Assembly (NCBI RefSeq): GCF_014645695.1
Contig: NZ_BMMF01000016.1
Span: 1-64,000 of the forward strand
Source: Salinarimonas ramus
GTDB taxonomy: Bacteria > Pseudomonadota > Alphaproteobacteria > Rhizobiales > Beijerinckiaceae
Direction of reading: 5' to 3'
DNA: 64,000 nt
Shown: one piece after another, positions 1-8,133 of the stretch
Position numbering within the stretch: the stretch's first letter is position 1
Layout of the letters: the number at the start of each line of letters is the position of its first letter
Position numbers and translations under genes: made by a program
Notes under the pieces: model-generated
What the model saw: only the letters and a program-made list of their open reading frames with translations
What the model was told of the DNA's origin: nothing
Databases searched by the model: none

Positions 1-2
1 TG

Positions 3-104
3 CGCAAGGGCAGCTACTTCCCGGGCTTCCTGGAGCCGCGGCGCATGGCCGAGAAGGCGCTCACCGCCGTGATCCAGGAGGCCTACATCCAGGGCGTCTC
101 GACG
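3..104 (+). pseudogene. IS256-family transposase fragment
   Basis: Reading from base 3, an open frame encodes [14 protein letters not shown] and then [18 protein letters not shown]. This is the well-known segment of IS256/Mutator-type transposases before the first catalytic aspartate. After 'GVST' the resemblance stops abruptly at about base 104 and the frame runs into unrelated sequence. Only about 34 codons are inside the window, so the 5' part may lie to the left. No terminal inverted repeat is visible. I read it as a decayed or interrupted insertion sequence. Confidence 0.7.
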
Positions 105-265
105 CTCCCTGCACGGAGCGTTGCGTCGCTTTCCGGGTCAGCGCCGATCTCGAAATTTTTCCGACCGCCCCGAAACTCGCCCGGCCGCCCCTCCGTACCT
201 GCTCGCCGACGGGTGCCGGAGCGATACCGCGCCGGCCCGCGTGAAACGAACAGGGAGACGACCCC

Positions 266-676
266 ATGATCACCCGTACGCTCATCGCCACCGCCGCTCT
301 CGCGACCCTCGCCACCGCCGTGTCGGCGCAGGACATGCCGATGGTCGAGGCCATGGACCAGGACGTGTCCAACGGCATCGTGTCGGCCCAAACCGTCACC
401 GCGCCCGCCAACGGCTGGCTCGTCGTCCACCGCACCGGCGACGACATGAAGCCCGGCCCGGTCGTCGGTCACGCTCCGCTGCGCGCGGGCACGACCGAGG
501 ACGTCGCCGCGATCCTCACCGAGGAGGTCGCGCCCGGCGACAAGCTGATGCTGATGGTCCATTCCGAGGACGGCGGGATGCAGACGGGCATCTTCGAGTA
601 CACGCTCGGCGCCACCGAGGACGGCCCGATCCGCATGGACGGCAATCTCGTCATGACGGTCGTCGAGGCGCAGTAA
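266..676 (+). CDS. Secreted DUF7282-like protein
   Basis: A 136-residue protein with a classical Sec signal peptide: positive N-terminus MITRT, a hydrophobic alanine/leucine stretch, and a likely cut after 'AVSAQ' near residue 22. The mature part contains the pattern 'NGWLVVHR', a [12 protein letters not shown] loop and '[17 protein letters not shown]'. These resemble the DUF7282 domain, a small beta-sandwich of unknown function found in exported bacterial and archaeal proteins. A GGGAG ribosome site precedes the ATG. It stands alone, and the next gene points towards it. A structural or envelope role is possible, but no function can be given. Confidence 0.75.
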   Translation: MITRTLIATAALATLATAVSAQDMPMVEAMDQDVSNGIVSAQTVTAPANGWLVVHRTGDDMKPGPVVGHAPLRAGTTEDVAAILTEEVAPGDKLMLMVHSEDGGMQTGIFEYTLGATEDGPIRMDGNLVMTVVEAQ

Positions 677-738
677 CGCGTCACCGCCCGGCGACGGGCG
701 GTCCGGGCTCCGCGCCCGGGCCGCTCATCCTCGGTCGC

Positions 739-1521
739 TCAAACCGGCAGCGCGAAGCGGTCGACGTCGCGCAAGAGGTCGACGAACGCCCGCGCCCCGA
801 AATCCGCCGCGGCCACGCCCTTCTCGGGGCTCGCCGCGGCGGCGTTTCCGGCGACGCCGGCGGGATGGACGTCCTGCGCCATCCAGCCGAAGCCCGTGGG
901 CTGGATCGCCGAGAGATGCGCGTTCTCCCGCGCCATGCGCACCATGATCGGCTCGAAATCCGCCGCACGCTCCATGCGCACGAGGTCGGGCCGGAAGGCG
1001 AGCATCAGCGAGGTCTCGATCTCGCCGCCGTGGATTCCGTGGCGCAGCTCGTGCGCCGAGAACAACCCCTCCGGATAGCCGAGCCTGTGCCAGGCGCTCG
1101 TCACGCACAGCATGCCGAGCCGCACCCGCAATTCCCGCGCGACGATGTCGACGACGGGGATGTTGCCGCCGTGCGAGTTGACGAGGACGAGCTTCCTGCA
1201 GCCCGCGCGAAAGACGCTCTCGCCGATCTCGCGCCAGGCGGCGATCGTCGTCTCGGCCGAGAGGGTGAGCGTGCCCGGGAAGGCGAGGTGCTCGTTCGAC
1301 TTGCCGATCGCCTGCGTGGGCAGGAGGAGGACGTCGAGATCGTCCGGGACGAGGTGGCGCACCCGCGCGAGGTAGCCCTCGGCGATGAGCGTGTCGACGC
1401 CGGTGGGCAGATGCGGCCCGTGCTGCTCGATCGCCGCGACGGGCAGGATCGCGATGGCGCGCGACATGTCGCGTTCGGCGAAATCCGCGGTGGAGAGGTC
1501 GTGCCAGTCGACGAGCGGCAT
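739..1521 (-). CDS. Creatininase family amidohydrolase
   Basis: A 260-residue protein with the metal-binding signatures of the creatininase/MftE family: 'EQHGPHLPTGVDTLIAE' near the start, 'NSHGGN' in the middle, and 'HGGEIETS' further on. Together these supply the Glu, His and Asp ligands of a two-metal hydrolase. Family members open cyclic amides (creatinine) or cleave peptides or formamides in redox-cofactor and riboflavin-like pathways, so the substrate is unknown here. The start ATG overlaps the stop of the upstream Rid-like gene by one base (TGATG), so the two are surely cotranscribed. A Rid/creatininase pairing suggests degradation of a cyclic nitrogen compound. Confidence 0.85.
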   Translation of the reverse strand: MPLVDWHDLSTADFAERDMSRAIAILPVAAIEQHGPHLPTGVDTLIAEGYLARVRHLVPDDLDVLLLPTQAIGKSNEHLAFPGTLTLSAETTIAAWREIGESVFRAGCRKLVLVNSHGGNIPVVDIVARELRVRLGMLCVTSAWHRLGYPEGLFSAHELRHGIHGGEIETSLMLAFRPDLVRMERAADFEPIMVRMARENAHLSAIQPTGFGWMAQDVHPAGVAGNAAAASPEKGVAAADFGARAFVDLLRDVDRFALPV

Positions 1522-1922
1522 CAGGCGCGCTCCCCGCTCTCGACCTTCGCAGCGACCACCTCGATCTCCACCTTGAACACCTCGCGCGCGAAGCCCGAGA
1601 CGATCATCAGCGTGGAGGCCGGTGCGGGCGAGGGCACCCAGCGGTCGCGCGCCTCCATGTAGGGCTTCAGGTGGGCGCGGTCGGAGACGAAGGCGTTGAT
1701 GCGCACCACGTCGCCCGGGCCCATGCCGGCATCGGCGAGCACCGCCGCGATGTTGGAAAAGCACAGGTCCGCCTGCGCGCCCGCGTCCTCGGGCACGTGC
1801 TCGTCCTTGGCGATGCCGAGCTGGCCCGAGGCGAAGACGAGCCGCGCCCCCGGCGGCACCTCGACGGCGTGGGCGTAATTGGCGAAGGGCGGGCGGATCG
1901 TGTCGGGCGTGATGCGGCGCAT
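1521..1922 (-). CDS. Rid family protein (YjgF/YER057c/UK114)
   Basis: A 133-residue Rid-fold protein: 'LVFASGQLGI' near residue 30, 'AQADLCFSNIAAVLADAG' in the middle, and a C-terminal 'FKVEIEVVAAK' strand. RidA enzymes hydrolyse reactive enamine/imine intermediates using an arginine just before the last strand. Here that place reads 'PAPASTLMIV', with no arginine. It therefore probably belongs to a Rid subgroup lacking imine deaminase activity, many of which sit in catabolic operons. It is the first gene of a two-gene operon with the creatininase-family gene. Start at MRRITPD; the next gene upstream is divergent at 2099. Confidence 0.85.
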   Translation of the reverse strand: MRRITPDTIRPPFANYAHAVEVPPGARLVFASGQLGIAKDEHVPEDAGAQADLCFSNIAAVLADAGMGPGDVVRINAFVSDRAHLKPYMEARDRWVPSPAPASTLMIVSGFAREVFKVEIEVVAAKVESGERA

Positions 1923-2098
1923 GCTCTCGTCCTGGTGGGCGTCTCGTCCTGACGGGCGGCTCGCGCATCTTGGCTCGGCGGGACGCGAAGGCCAAGCCCG
2001 CGTCTCGCGGCCGCAGATGTCATCGGACCGTCGTACGCGGCCCCTAGGACCGGACGGGCCAAGCTCGGCCGACCGAAGGGACAGGGGGAGACCAAGAC

Positions 2099-4282
2099 AT
2101 GCCTCACACGCGGATCCGTACGCTCGGCGGCGCCCTCGCCGCCGCCCTCCTCGCCACGACGGCGATCCCCGCCGCCGCGCAGAGCTTCAACCGCGTCGCA
2201 TCCTTCCCGACGCCACAGAACCTGCCCGCCGACGCCGATCCGCTGACGGAGACGTCGTCCGAGATCATCACCGCCACCGGCGACGGCATGGTCCTCGTCT
2301 ATTCCGACAGCCCGCTGGGTGCCGTCGGCCTCGTCGACATCTCGGACGCATCGAGCCCGCAGCCGCTCGGCTCCGTCGCCACCGACGGCGAGCCGACCTC
2401 GGTCGCCGCGCACGGCCAGACGGTGTTCGTCGCGGTCAACACGTCGGAGAGCTACGTCGCGCCCTCGGGTCATCTCGCGATCCTCGACGTCGCCACCCGC
2501 ACGCTCACCCGCTCCTGCGACCTCGGCGGCCAACCCGATTCCACCGCGGTGGCGCCCGACGGCTCCTTCGTCGCCATCGCCATCGAGAACGAGCGCGACG
2601 AGGACCTGAACGACGGCGTCATCCCGCAGATGCCGGCCGGCCATGTCGCCATCATCCCCCTCGACGACGGCGCGCCGGATTGCGACGCCATGATCATGGC
2701 CGACGTCACCGGCCTCGCCGAGGTGGCGCCGGAGGATCCGGAGCCGGAATTCGTCGACGTCAACGAGGCCGGCGAGATCGTGGTCTCGCTGCAGGAGAAC
2801 AACCACGTCGTCGTGCTCGCCGCCGACGGCTCGGTGGTCTCCCACTTCTCGGCCGGAGCGGTCGATCTCGACAACGTCGACACGCAGGAGGAGGGCGCGC
2901 TCACCTTCGACGGCACGCTCACCGCCGTTCCGCGTGAGCCCGACGCCGTGAAGTGGCTCGGCACCGACCGCATCGTCTCGGCCAACGAGGGCGATTACGA
3001 GGGCGGCTCGCGCGGCTTCACCATCTTCTCGAAGACGGGCGAGGTGCTCTACGAGTCCGGCCTCGCCTTCGAGTACGAGGTGGCGATGATCGGCCACTAT
3101 CCGGAAGGCCGCTCCGGCAACAAGGGCGTCGAGCCCGAGGGCATGGAGGTCGCGACCTTCGGCGACGACACGTACATCTTCCTGCTTTCCGAGCGCGGCT
3201 CCATCGTCGGCGTCTATCGCGACACCGGCGCCGAGCCCGAGCTCGTCCAGCTCCTCCCCTCGGGCATCGCGCCGGAAGGTGCCGTGGCGATCCCCGAGCG
3301 CAACCTCTTCGCGGTCGCCAACGAGGCCGATCTCGGCGAGGACGGCCTGCCCCGCTCACACGTGATGCTGTTCGAGATGGGCGAGGGCGCGCCCGTCTAC
3401 CCGACGATCCGCTCCACGATGGACGACGAGGGCCGCCCGATCGGCTTCGCCGCGCTCTCGGGCCTCGCCGCCCACCCGGAGGTCGCCGGCCGGCTCTATG
3501 CGGTGAACGACAGCTTCTTTAGCATGCAGCCCTCGATCTTCGTCATCGACGCCACGCAGACGCCGGCGCGGATCACGGACGCGATCCGCGTGACGCGCGA
3601 GGGCCGGCCCGCCCAGAAGCTCGACCTCGAAGGCATCGTCGCCGACGGCGAGGGCGGCTTCTGGCTCGCCTCCGAGGGCCGCACCGACCGCCTCATCCCG
3701 CACGCGCTCTACCACGTGGACGCCGAGGGCGAGATCCAGGAGGAGGTGGCGTTCCCCGCCGAGCTCCTCGCCGTCGAGCGCCGCTTCGGCGCGGAGGGCG
3801 TCACCATGGTGGGCTCCACCCTCTGGATCGCCATTCAGCGCGAATGGGGCGACGACGAGCGCGGCTTCGTGAAGCTCGTCTCCTACGACACCGAGAGCGA
3901 GGAGTGGGGCGCGGTGCGCTATCCCCTCGAGACGCCCGGCGAGGGCGCCTGGATGGGTCTCTCCGAGATCACCGCCCATGGCGAGCACGTCTACATCGTC
4001 GAGCGCGACAACCAGATCGGCGGCAATGTCGGCACGAAGAGCCTCTACCGCGTGCCGCTGGCGCAGATGATCCCTGCGCCGCTGGGTGGCGAGCTGCCGG
4101 TGGTGGAGAAGGAGCTCGTGCGCGATTTCATCCCCGATCTCGCGCAGTGGAACGGCTTCGTCGTCGACAAGGTCGAGGGCTTCGCCATCGACGCCGCCGG
4201 CACGGGCTACGCCGTCACCGACAACGACGGCGTGGACGATTCCTCCGGCGAGACCTTCTTCTGGTCCATCGGGCCGATGTGA
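2099..4282 (+). CDS. Secreted esterase-like/phytase-like propeller protein
   Basis: A 727-residue protein with a signal peptide cut after 'AIPAAAQ' (about residue 28). The N-terminal half (about 40-440) looks like a beta-propeller with repeated 'LAILDVATRTL', 'DSTAVAPDGSFVAIA' and 'DAVKWLGTDRIVSANEGDY' elements, as in LVIVD or choice-of-anchor-I proteins. The C-terminal half (about 450-727) matches the 'esterase-like activity of phytase' domain: 'LDLEGIVADGEGGFWLASEGR' near 505, 'FGAEGVTMVGSTLWIAIQ' and 'VEGFAIDAAGTGYAVTDNDG' at the end. It should act in the periplasm or outside the cell, probably binding Ca2+ through its many acidic loops. A strong terminator follows at 4316. The substrate is unknown. 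Confidence 0.8.
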   Translation: MPHTRIRTLGGALAAALLATTAIPAAAQSFNRVASFPTPQNLPADADPLTETSSEIITATGDGMVLVYSDSPLGAVGLVDISDASSPQPLGSVATDGEPTSVAAHGQTVFVAVNTSESYVAPSGHLAILDVATRTLTRSCDLGGQPDSTAVAPDGSFVAIAIENERDEDLNDGVIPQMPAGHVAIIPLDDGAPDCDAMIMADVTGLAEVAPEDPEPEFVDVNEAGEIVVSLQENNHVVVLAADGSVVSHFSAGAVDLDNVDTQEEGALTFDGTLTAVPREPDAVKWLGTDRIVSANEGDYEGGSRGFTIFSKTGEVLYESGLAFEYEVAMIGHYPEGRSGNKGVEPEGMEVATFGDDTYIFLLSERGSIVGVYRDTGAEPELVQLLPSGIAPEGAVAIPERNLFAVANEADLGEDGLPRSHVMLFEMGEGAPVYPTIRSTMDDEGRPIGFAALSGLAAHPEVAGRLYAVNDSFFSMQPSIFVIDATQTPARITDAIRVTREGRPAQKLDLEGIVADGEGGFWLASEGRTDRLIPHALYHVDAEGEIQEEVAFPAELLAVERRFGAEGVTMVGSTLWIAIQREWGDDERGFVKLVSYDTESEEWGAVRYPLETPGEGAWMGLSEITAHGEHVYIVERDNQIGGNVGTKSLYRVPLAQMIPAPLGGELPVVEKELVRDFIPDLAQWNGFVVDKVEGFAIDAAGTGYAVTDNDGVDDSSGETFFWSIGPM

Positions 4283-4315
4283 TCGCTCCGGCAAGCCGGC
4301 AATCTCGATAGGGGA

Positions 4316-4341
4316 AGGGCTCGCTTCGGCGGGCCCTTTTT
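4316..4341 (+). terminator. Rho-independent terminator
   Basis: A 9-bp stem AGGGCTCGC / GCGGGCCCT (one G-T pair) is closed by a TTCG tetraloop and followed by a T run. It lies 34 bases after the propeller-protein gene and before the yceI gene, so it ends the first transcript. Confidence 0.9.
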
Positions 4342-4516
4342 CGTTGGGTGGGGCAGGGCGAGCGACGCCATTACGACATCGTGCCTGCATCCGTGCAAGA
4401 ACACCTCTGCCGCTCAGCATCCGATCCTGCCTTTTTTGCACAGCCGGTCTCCACTACCTTCCGTTCTCGAAACGCGCCCGTGGCGCGTCGTCCTCGTCAT
4501 TCGGAGACCCTGACCC

Positions 4517-5098
4517 ATGCTGCGCATCCCCGCCCTCGCCGGTACCGCCTTCGCCGCCGCTCTCCTCGTCGCGCCCGTCGCGCAGGCGGAGACCTACGTG
4601 CTCGATTCGAGCCACAGCCAGATCCTGTTCTCGTACGACCACCTCGGCTACTCGACGACCTGGGGCATGTTCTCCGGCTTCGAGGGCACGATCGAGTTCG
4701 TGCAGGACGACCCGGCGGCGTCCTCCGTGGAGGTCTCGTTCCCGGTGCGCACCATGCTCACGGGCTGGGAGCAGCGCTTCTCGCACTTCATGTCGGAGGA
4801 CTTCTTCGGCGCCGCCGAGGACGAGATGGTCACCTTCGTCTCCACCGGCATCGAGGTGACGGGCGAGAACACGGCGCTCATCACCGGGGACCTGACGCTC
4901 AACGGCGTGACGAAGTCCGTCGTGCTCGACGCGACCCTCAACCAGGCGGGCACGCACCCGATGGAGAACAAGCCCTGGGCCGGCTTCGACGCCACGACGA
5001 CGCTCCTGCGCAGCGATTACGAGCTGGGCATGTTCGCCCCCTTCGTCAGCGACGAGGTCGAGGTGCGCATCTCCATCGAGGCCATGCAGGCCGAGTGA
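4517..5098 (+). CDS. yceI: YceI family periplasmic lipid-binding protein
   Basis: A 193-residue protein with a Sec signal peptide (cut near 'APVAQAE', residue 25) followed directly by the YceI domain: 'YVLDSSHSQILFSYDHLGYSTT' at the start of the mature chain, 'GDLTLNGVTKSVVLDATLN' in the middle, and a C-terminal strand 'VEVRISIEAMQAE'. YceI proteins form a lipocalin-like barrel that binds a long isoprenoid such as octaprenyl-type quinone chains. The next gene encodes a b-type cytochrome fused to a second YceI domain, so the two probably work together in quinone-linked periplasmic redox. An intercistronic hairpin separates them. Confidence 0.9.
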   Translation: MLRIPALAGTAFAAALLVAPVAQAETYVLDSSHSQILFSYDHLGYSTTWGMFSGFEGTIEFVQDDPAASSVEVSFPVRTMLTGWEQRFSHFMSEDFFGAAEDEMVTFVSTGIEVTGENTALITGDLTLNGVTKSVVLDATLNQAGTHPMENKPWAGFDATTTLLRSDYELGMFAPFVSDEVEVRISIEAMQAE

Positions 5099-5117
5099 TC
5101 GCGACCGGATGATCCGG

Positions 5118-5142
5118 GCCGGGCCGCCGCGTGCGGCCCGGC
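5118..5142 (+). terminator. Intercistronic hairpin between the two yceI-type genes
   Basis: A perfect 10-bp stem GCCGGGCCGC / GCGGCCCGGC encloses a 5-base loop. No T run follows, so it may lower read-through or protect the upstream yceI message rather than stop transcription completely. Confidence 0.65.
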
Positions 5143-5166
5143 ATGTCTCGTCGACGGAGGTCTCCC

Positions 5167-6429
5167 ATGCAGGCGCGCAACACCGTCTCCAGCTACGGCG
5201 CGGTCTCGAAGGCCCTGCATTGGGCGATCGCGGCGCTCATCCTCACCATGATCCCGCTGGGCCTCGTCGCCGTCGAGTGGCCCTACGACACGTCGGACGC
5301 GCTCGCGACGAAGGCGCTGCTCTTCTCGATCCACAAGACGATCGGGGTGGCGATCTTCTTCCTCGCCCTCGCGCGCATCGGCTGGATGCTGAGCCAGCCG
5401 CGCCCCGCCCCGCTCCATCCCGAGCGGCGGCTCGAGACGGCGCTCGCGGAAGGCGTCCACTGGCTTCTCTACGTCTCGCTCGTCGCCGTGCCGCTGTCGG
5501 GCTGGGTCCAGCACGCCGCCGCCGCCGGCTTCGCGCCGATCTGGTGGCCGCTCGGCCAGACGCTGCCCTTCGTGCCGCAATCCGCCGCCCTCGCGGCCGG
5601 CGCCGGCACGGTGCACGCGGTGTTCACGAAGCTCCTGATGGCGGCGCTCGCGCTCCACGTCGCGGGTGCGCTCAAGCACCATCTCGTCGATCGCGACGGC
5701 ACGCTGGCGCGCATGCTGCCCGGCCGCCTCGCCGCTTCGTCGGGCACCCCCGTCCCGGCGCGCCGCCATGCGCTCGCCCCGGCGCTCGGCGCGCTCCTCG
5801 TCTACGGTCTCGTCGGCGGCACGGCGGTCACCATCGCCGGGCCGGATGCCGAGAGCGACGCGCGCCCAGGCGTCGCGCTGCCCGCGACCGTCGGCGCGAC
5901 GACGCCCGCCTCCTGGATCGTCGAGAGCGGCGAGCTGACCTTCACCGTGCGCCAGATGGGCTCGCCCGTCACGGGCCGCTTCGGCCGGTTCGATGCCGAG
6001 ATCGTTTTCGAAGAGACGCCCGACGCGGACGGCCGGCACGGATCGGTCACGGTGGTGATCCCCATCGCCTCGATGACGCTCGGCTCCGTCACGGAGCAGG
6101 CGCGCGGGCCGGAGTTCTTCCACGCCGAGGCGCACCCCGCCGCTCGCTTCAGCGCCGACATCCTCGCGGCGGAGGAGGGCGACGCGGACGTGCCCTATCG
6201 CGCCGAGGGCACGCTGGCGCTCGCCGGCGCCGAGGTGCCGGTGACGCTGCCCTTCACGCTCGAGATCGTGGACGGCGTCGCCACCGCCTCCGGCACGGTG
6301 ACGGTTGATCGCCGCGACTTCGGCATGGGCGAGAGCTACCCGGACGAGGCCACCGTCGGCTTCTCGGTCGAGATCGACGTCTCGCTCGAGGCCCGCCGCG
6401 GGGGCGTGGCGGCGGGAGAGGGCGCGTAA
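5167..6429 (+). CDS. Cytochrome b561 fused to a YceI domain
   Basis: A 420-residue fusion. Residues about 10-180 are a four-helix cytochrome b561 unit with histidines in the usual places for two b hemes: 'ALHWAIAALIL', 'SIHKTIGVAIFF', 'GVHWLLYVSL' and 'LALHVAGALKHH'. A fifth hydrophobic segment (about 200-220) is followed by a periplasmic YceI domain: 'WIVESGELTFTVRQMGSPVTG' near 256, then 'GTVTVDRRDFGMGESYPDE'. Start chosen at ATG 5167 because GGAGG lies 6 bases upstream; a longer reading from 5131 has no such site. It probably passes electrons between quinone and the periplasm with the YceI part holding the quinone or isoprenoid. It follows a separate yceI gene. Confidence 0.9.
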   Translation: MQARNTVSSYGAVSKALHWAIAALILTMIPLGLVAVEWPYDTSDALATKALLFSIHKTIGVAIFFLALARIGWMLSQPRPAPLHPERRLETALAEGVHWLLYVSLVAVPLSGWVQHAAAAGFAPIWWPLGQTLPFVPQSAALAAGAGTVHAVFTKLLMAALALHVAGALKHHLVDRDGTLARMLPGRLAASSGTPVPARRHALAPALGALLVYGLVGGTAVTIAGPDAESDARPGVALPATVGATTPASWIVESGELTFTVRQMGSPVTGRFGRFDAEIVFEETPDADGRHGSVTVVIPIASMTLGSVTEQARGPEFFHAEAHPAARFSADILAAEEGDADVPYRAEGTLALAGAEVPVTLPFTLEIVDGVATASGTVTVDRRDFGMGESYPDEATVGFSVEIDVSLEARRGGVAAGEGA

Positions 6430-6442
6430 CTCGGGTGACCGA

Positions 6443-7228
6443 TCACGCGCTCGCCATCTGCGAGCGCTGGGCCCAACCGGTCATGCGCTTCTCGACGATG
6501 GCGGTCGCGGCGTACATGATGACGCCGAGCACGGCCAGCGCGATGAGGGCCGCGAAGAGGAGCGGCACGTTGAAGTCCGCCGAGGCGCGGGCCATCAGGT
6601 TGCCCACCCCGAAATTCGAGGCGTTGTACTCGGCGATGACGGAGCCGACGAAGGCGAGCGTGATCGCCACCTTCAGCGAGCCGAAGAAATACGGCATGGC
6701 GCGCGGGATGCCGACCTTGACGATGATGTCGCGCTTGGAGGCGCCGAGCGCCCGCAGCACGTCCTCCGTCTCGGGCTCGATCGTGGCGAGGCCGGTGGCG
6801 ACGTTCACGACGATGGGGAAGAACGAGATCAGGAAGGCGGTCAGCACCGGAGGCAGCCAGCCGACGCCGAACCAGATCACCAGGATCGGCACGACGGCGA
6901 CCTTCGGGATGGCGTTGAAGCCCACCAGCAGCGGATACGAGCCCGCATGGACGAGGCGCGAGGCGCCGAGCGCCATGCCGAGCAGGAGGCCGAAGACGAC
7001 GGCGAGCGCGAAGCCCGCGAAGGTCATCCACGCGGTGTGGAACGAGTGCAGCGAGAGCGGCCCGCGGAACTGCCAGAGCGCTTCCGCGATCAAGGAGGGC
7101 GCCGGCAGCACGAAGGTCGAGGTGCCGGTGGCGCGCACCAGGAGCTCCCAGATCAGGAAGAAGCCCAGCGTGAACACCCAGGGTGCGGCGGCGAGGATGG
7201 CGCGTCGGCGGCGCTTGGCGTGGGTCAT
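6443..7228 (-). CDS. ABC transporter permease (SsuC/TauC/ThiX type)
   Basis: A 261-residue inner-membrane protein with six predicted helices. It has the binding-protein-dependent permease loop 'EDVLRALGASKRDIIVKVGIPRAMPYF', whose A-x-x-G-A-S motif contacts the ATPase. It belongs to the nitrate/sulfonate/taurine/hydroxymethylpyrimidine importer class. It is the third gene of an importer operon, 22 bases after the ATPase gene, and is convergent with the cytochrome fusion gene. The substrate is set by the binding protein, which I cannot assign firmly. Confidence 0.9.
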   Translation of the reverse strand: MTHAKRRRRAILAAAPWVFTLGFFLIWELLVRATGTSTFVLPAPSLIAEALWQFRGPLSLHSFHTAWMTFAGFALAVVFGLLLGMALGASRLVHAGSYPLLVGFNAIPKVAVVPILVIWFGVGWLPPVLTAFLISFFPIVVNVATGLATIEPETEDVLRALGASKRDIIVKVGIPRAMPYFFGSLKVAITLAFVGSVIAEYNASNFGVGNLMARASADFNVPLLFAALIALAVLGVIMYAATAIVEKRMTGWAQRSQMASA

Positions 7229-7250
7229 GTGAACCTCTCCCGGCGCCGCG

Positions 7251-8042
7251 TCAGGCCGCCTGCCGCGCGTCGGCGATGTGCCCGCGCAGCTCGTGGACGA
7301 TGTCTGTGAAGGCGGCGGTGTACATCACCTCGAGGTCCCGCGGCCGCGGCAGGTCGACCTCGCGCTCGGCGATGATGCGCCCCGGCCGCGCCGACATGCA
7401 GAACACGCGATCGGCCAGGAACACCGCCTCGCGCAGGTCGTGCGTCACGAGGATGACGGTGAAGCCCTGCTCCGCGTGGAGGTCGCGGATGATGCACCAC
7501 AGCTCCTCGCGGGTGAACGCGTCGAGCGCGCCGAAGGGCTCGTCGAGCATGAGGAGCTTCGGGCCGTGGATCAGCGAGCGGCACAGCGAGGCGCGCTGCT
7601 GCATGCCGCCCGAGAGCTGCCAGGGAAACTTGGAGCCCTGCCCGGCGAGGCCGACCTCGGCCAGCAGATGCTCCGCGCGCGCCACGTACTCCGCCTTGTG
7701 GCGGCGCAGCCGCGAGCGGTGCGGCTCGACGATCTCGAGCGGCAGGAGCAGGTTGTCGAGGGTGGTGCGCCAGGGCAGCATCACCGGGTTCTGGAAGGCC
7801 ATGCCGGCGAGCTTGACGGGCTTCGTCACCTCCTCGCCGCCGACGATGACGGTGCCCTTCGCGGGGAATTGCAGGCCGGTGGCGAGCTTCATCACCGTGG
7901 ACTTGCCGCAGCCGGAGGGGCCGACGATGGCGGCGAACTCGCCCTCGCGGACCTTGAGCGTCATGTGCTCGACGGCGGGAGCGCCGTCCTCGGCGCCGGC
8001 ATAGACGTGGGTGACGTCGTGGATGTCGACGAAGGCCTGCAC
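7251..8042 (-). CDS. ABC transporter ATP-binding protein (SsuB/TauB type)
   Basis: A 263-residue ATPase: Walker A 'GPSGCGKST', Q-loop 'AFQNPVMLPWRTT', signature 'LSGGMQQR', Walker B 'LLMLDEPFGALD' and the switch histidine in 'ILVTHD'. It powers the importer formed with the permease and the binding protein on either side. I put the start at GTG 8042 (M-Q-A-F-V-D-I-H) because CCGGAG lies 6 bases before it. An ATG at 8060 in the same frame sits against a hairpin and has no ribosome site. The open frame extends to 8132 without support. Confidence 0.88.
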   Translation of the reverse strand: MQAFVDIHDVTHVYAGAEDGAPAVEHMTLKVREGEFAAIVGPSGCGKSTVMKLATGLQFPAKGTVIVGGEEVTKPVKLAGMAFQNPVMLPWRTTLDNLLLPLEIVEPHRSRLRRHKAEYVARAEHLLAEVGLAGQGSKFPWQLSGGMQQRASLCRSLIHGPKLLMLDEPFGALDAFTREELWCIIRDLHAEQGFTVILVTHDLREAVFLADRVFCMSARPGRIIAEREVDLPRPRDLEVMYTAAFTDIVHELRGHIADARQAA

Positions 8043-8060
8043 GAATGTCTCCGGATGCAT

Positions 8061-8085
8061 CGGCCCCGGCGCATGGCCGGGGCCG
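8061..8085 (-). promoter_or_regulatory. Hairpin between binding-protein and ATPase genes
   Basis: Perfect 10-bp inverted repeat CGGCCCCGGC / GCCGGGGCCG with a 5-base loop, in the 91-base gap between the binding-protein stop and the GTG start of the ATPase. There is no T run. Such hairpins commonly shield the 3' end of a binding-protein message, so that it is made in excess over the membrane parts. That role here is inferred. Confidence 0.6.
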
Positions 8086-8133
8086 TCCTCACGCGGTCTT
8101 GCGGCGCGCTCGCTCTGCGAGCGCGTGCGCACC

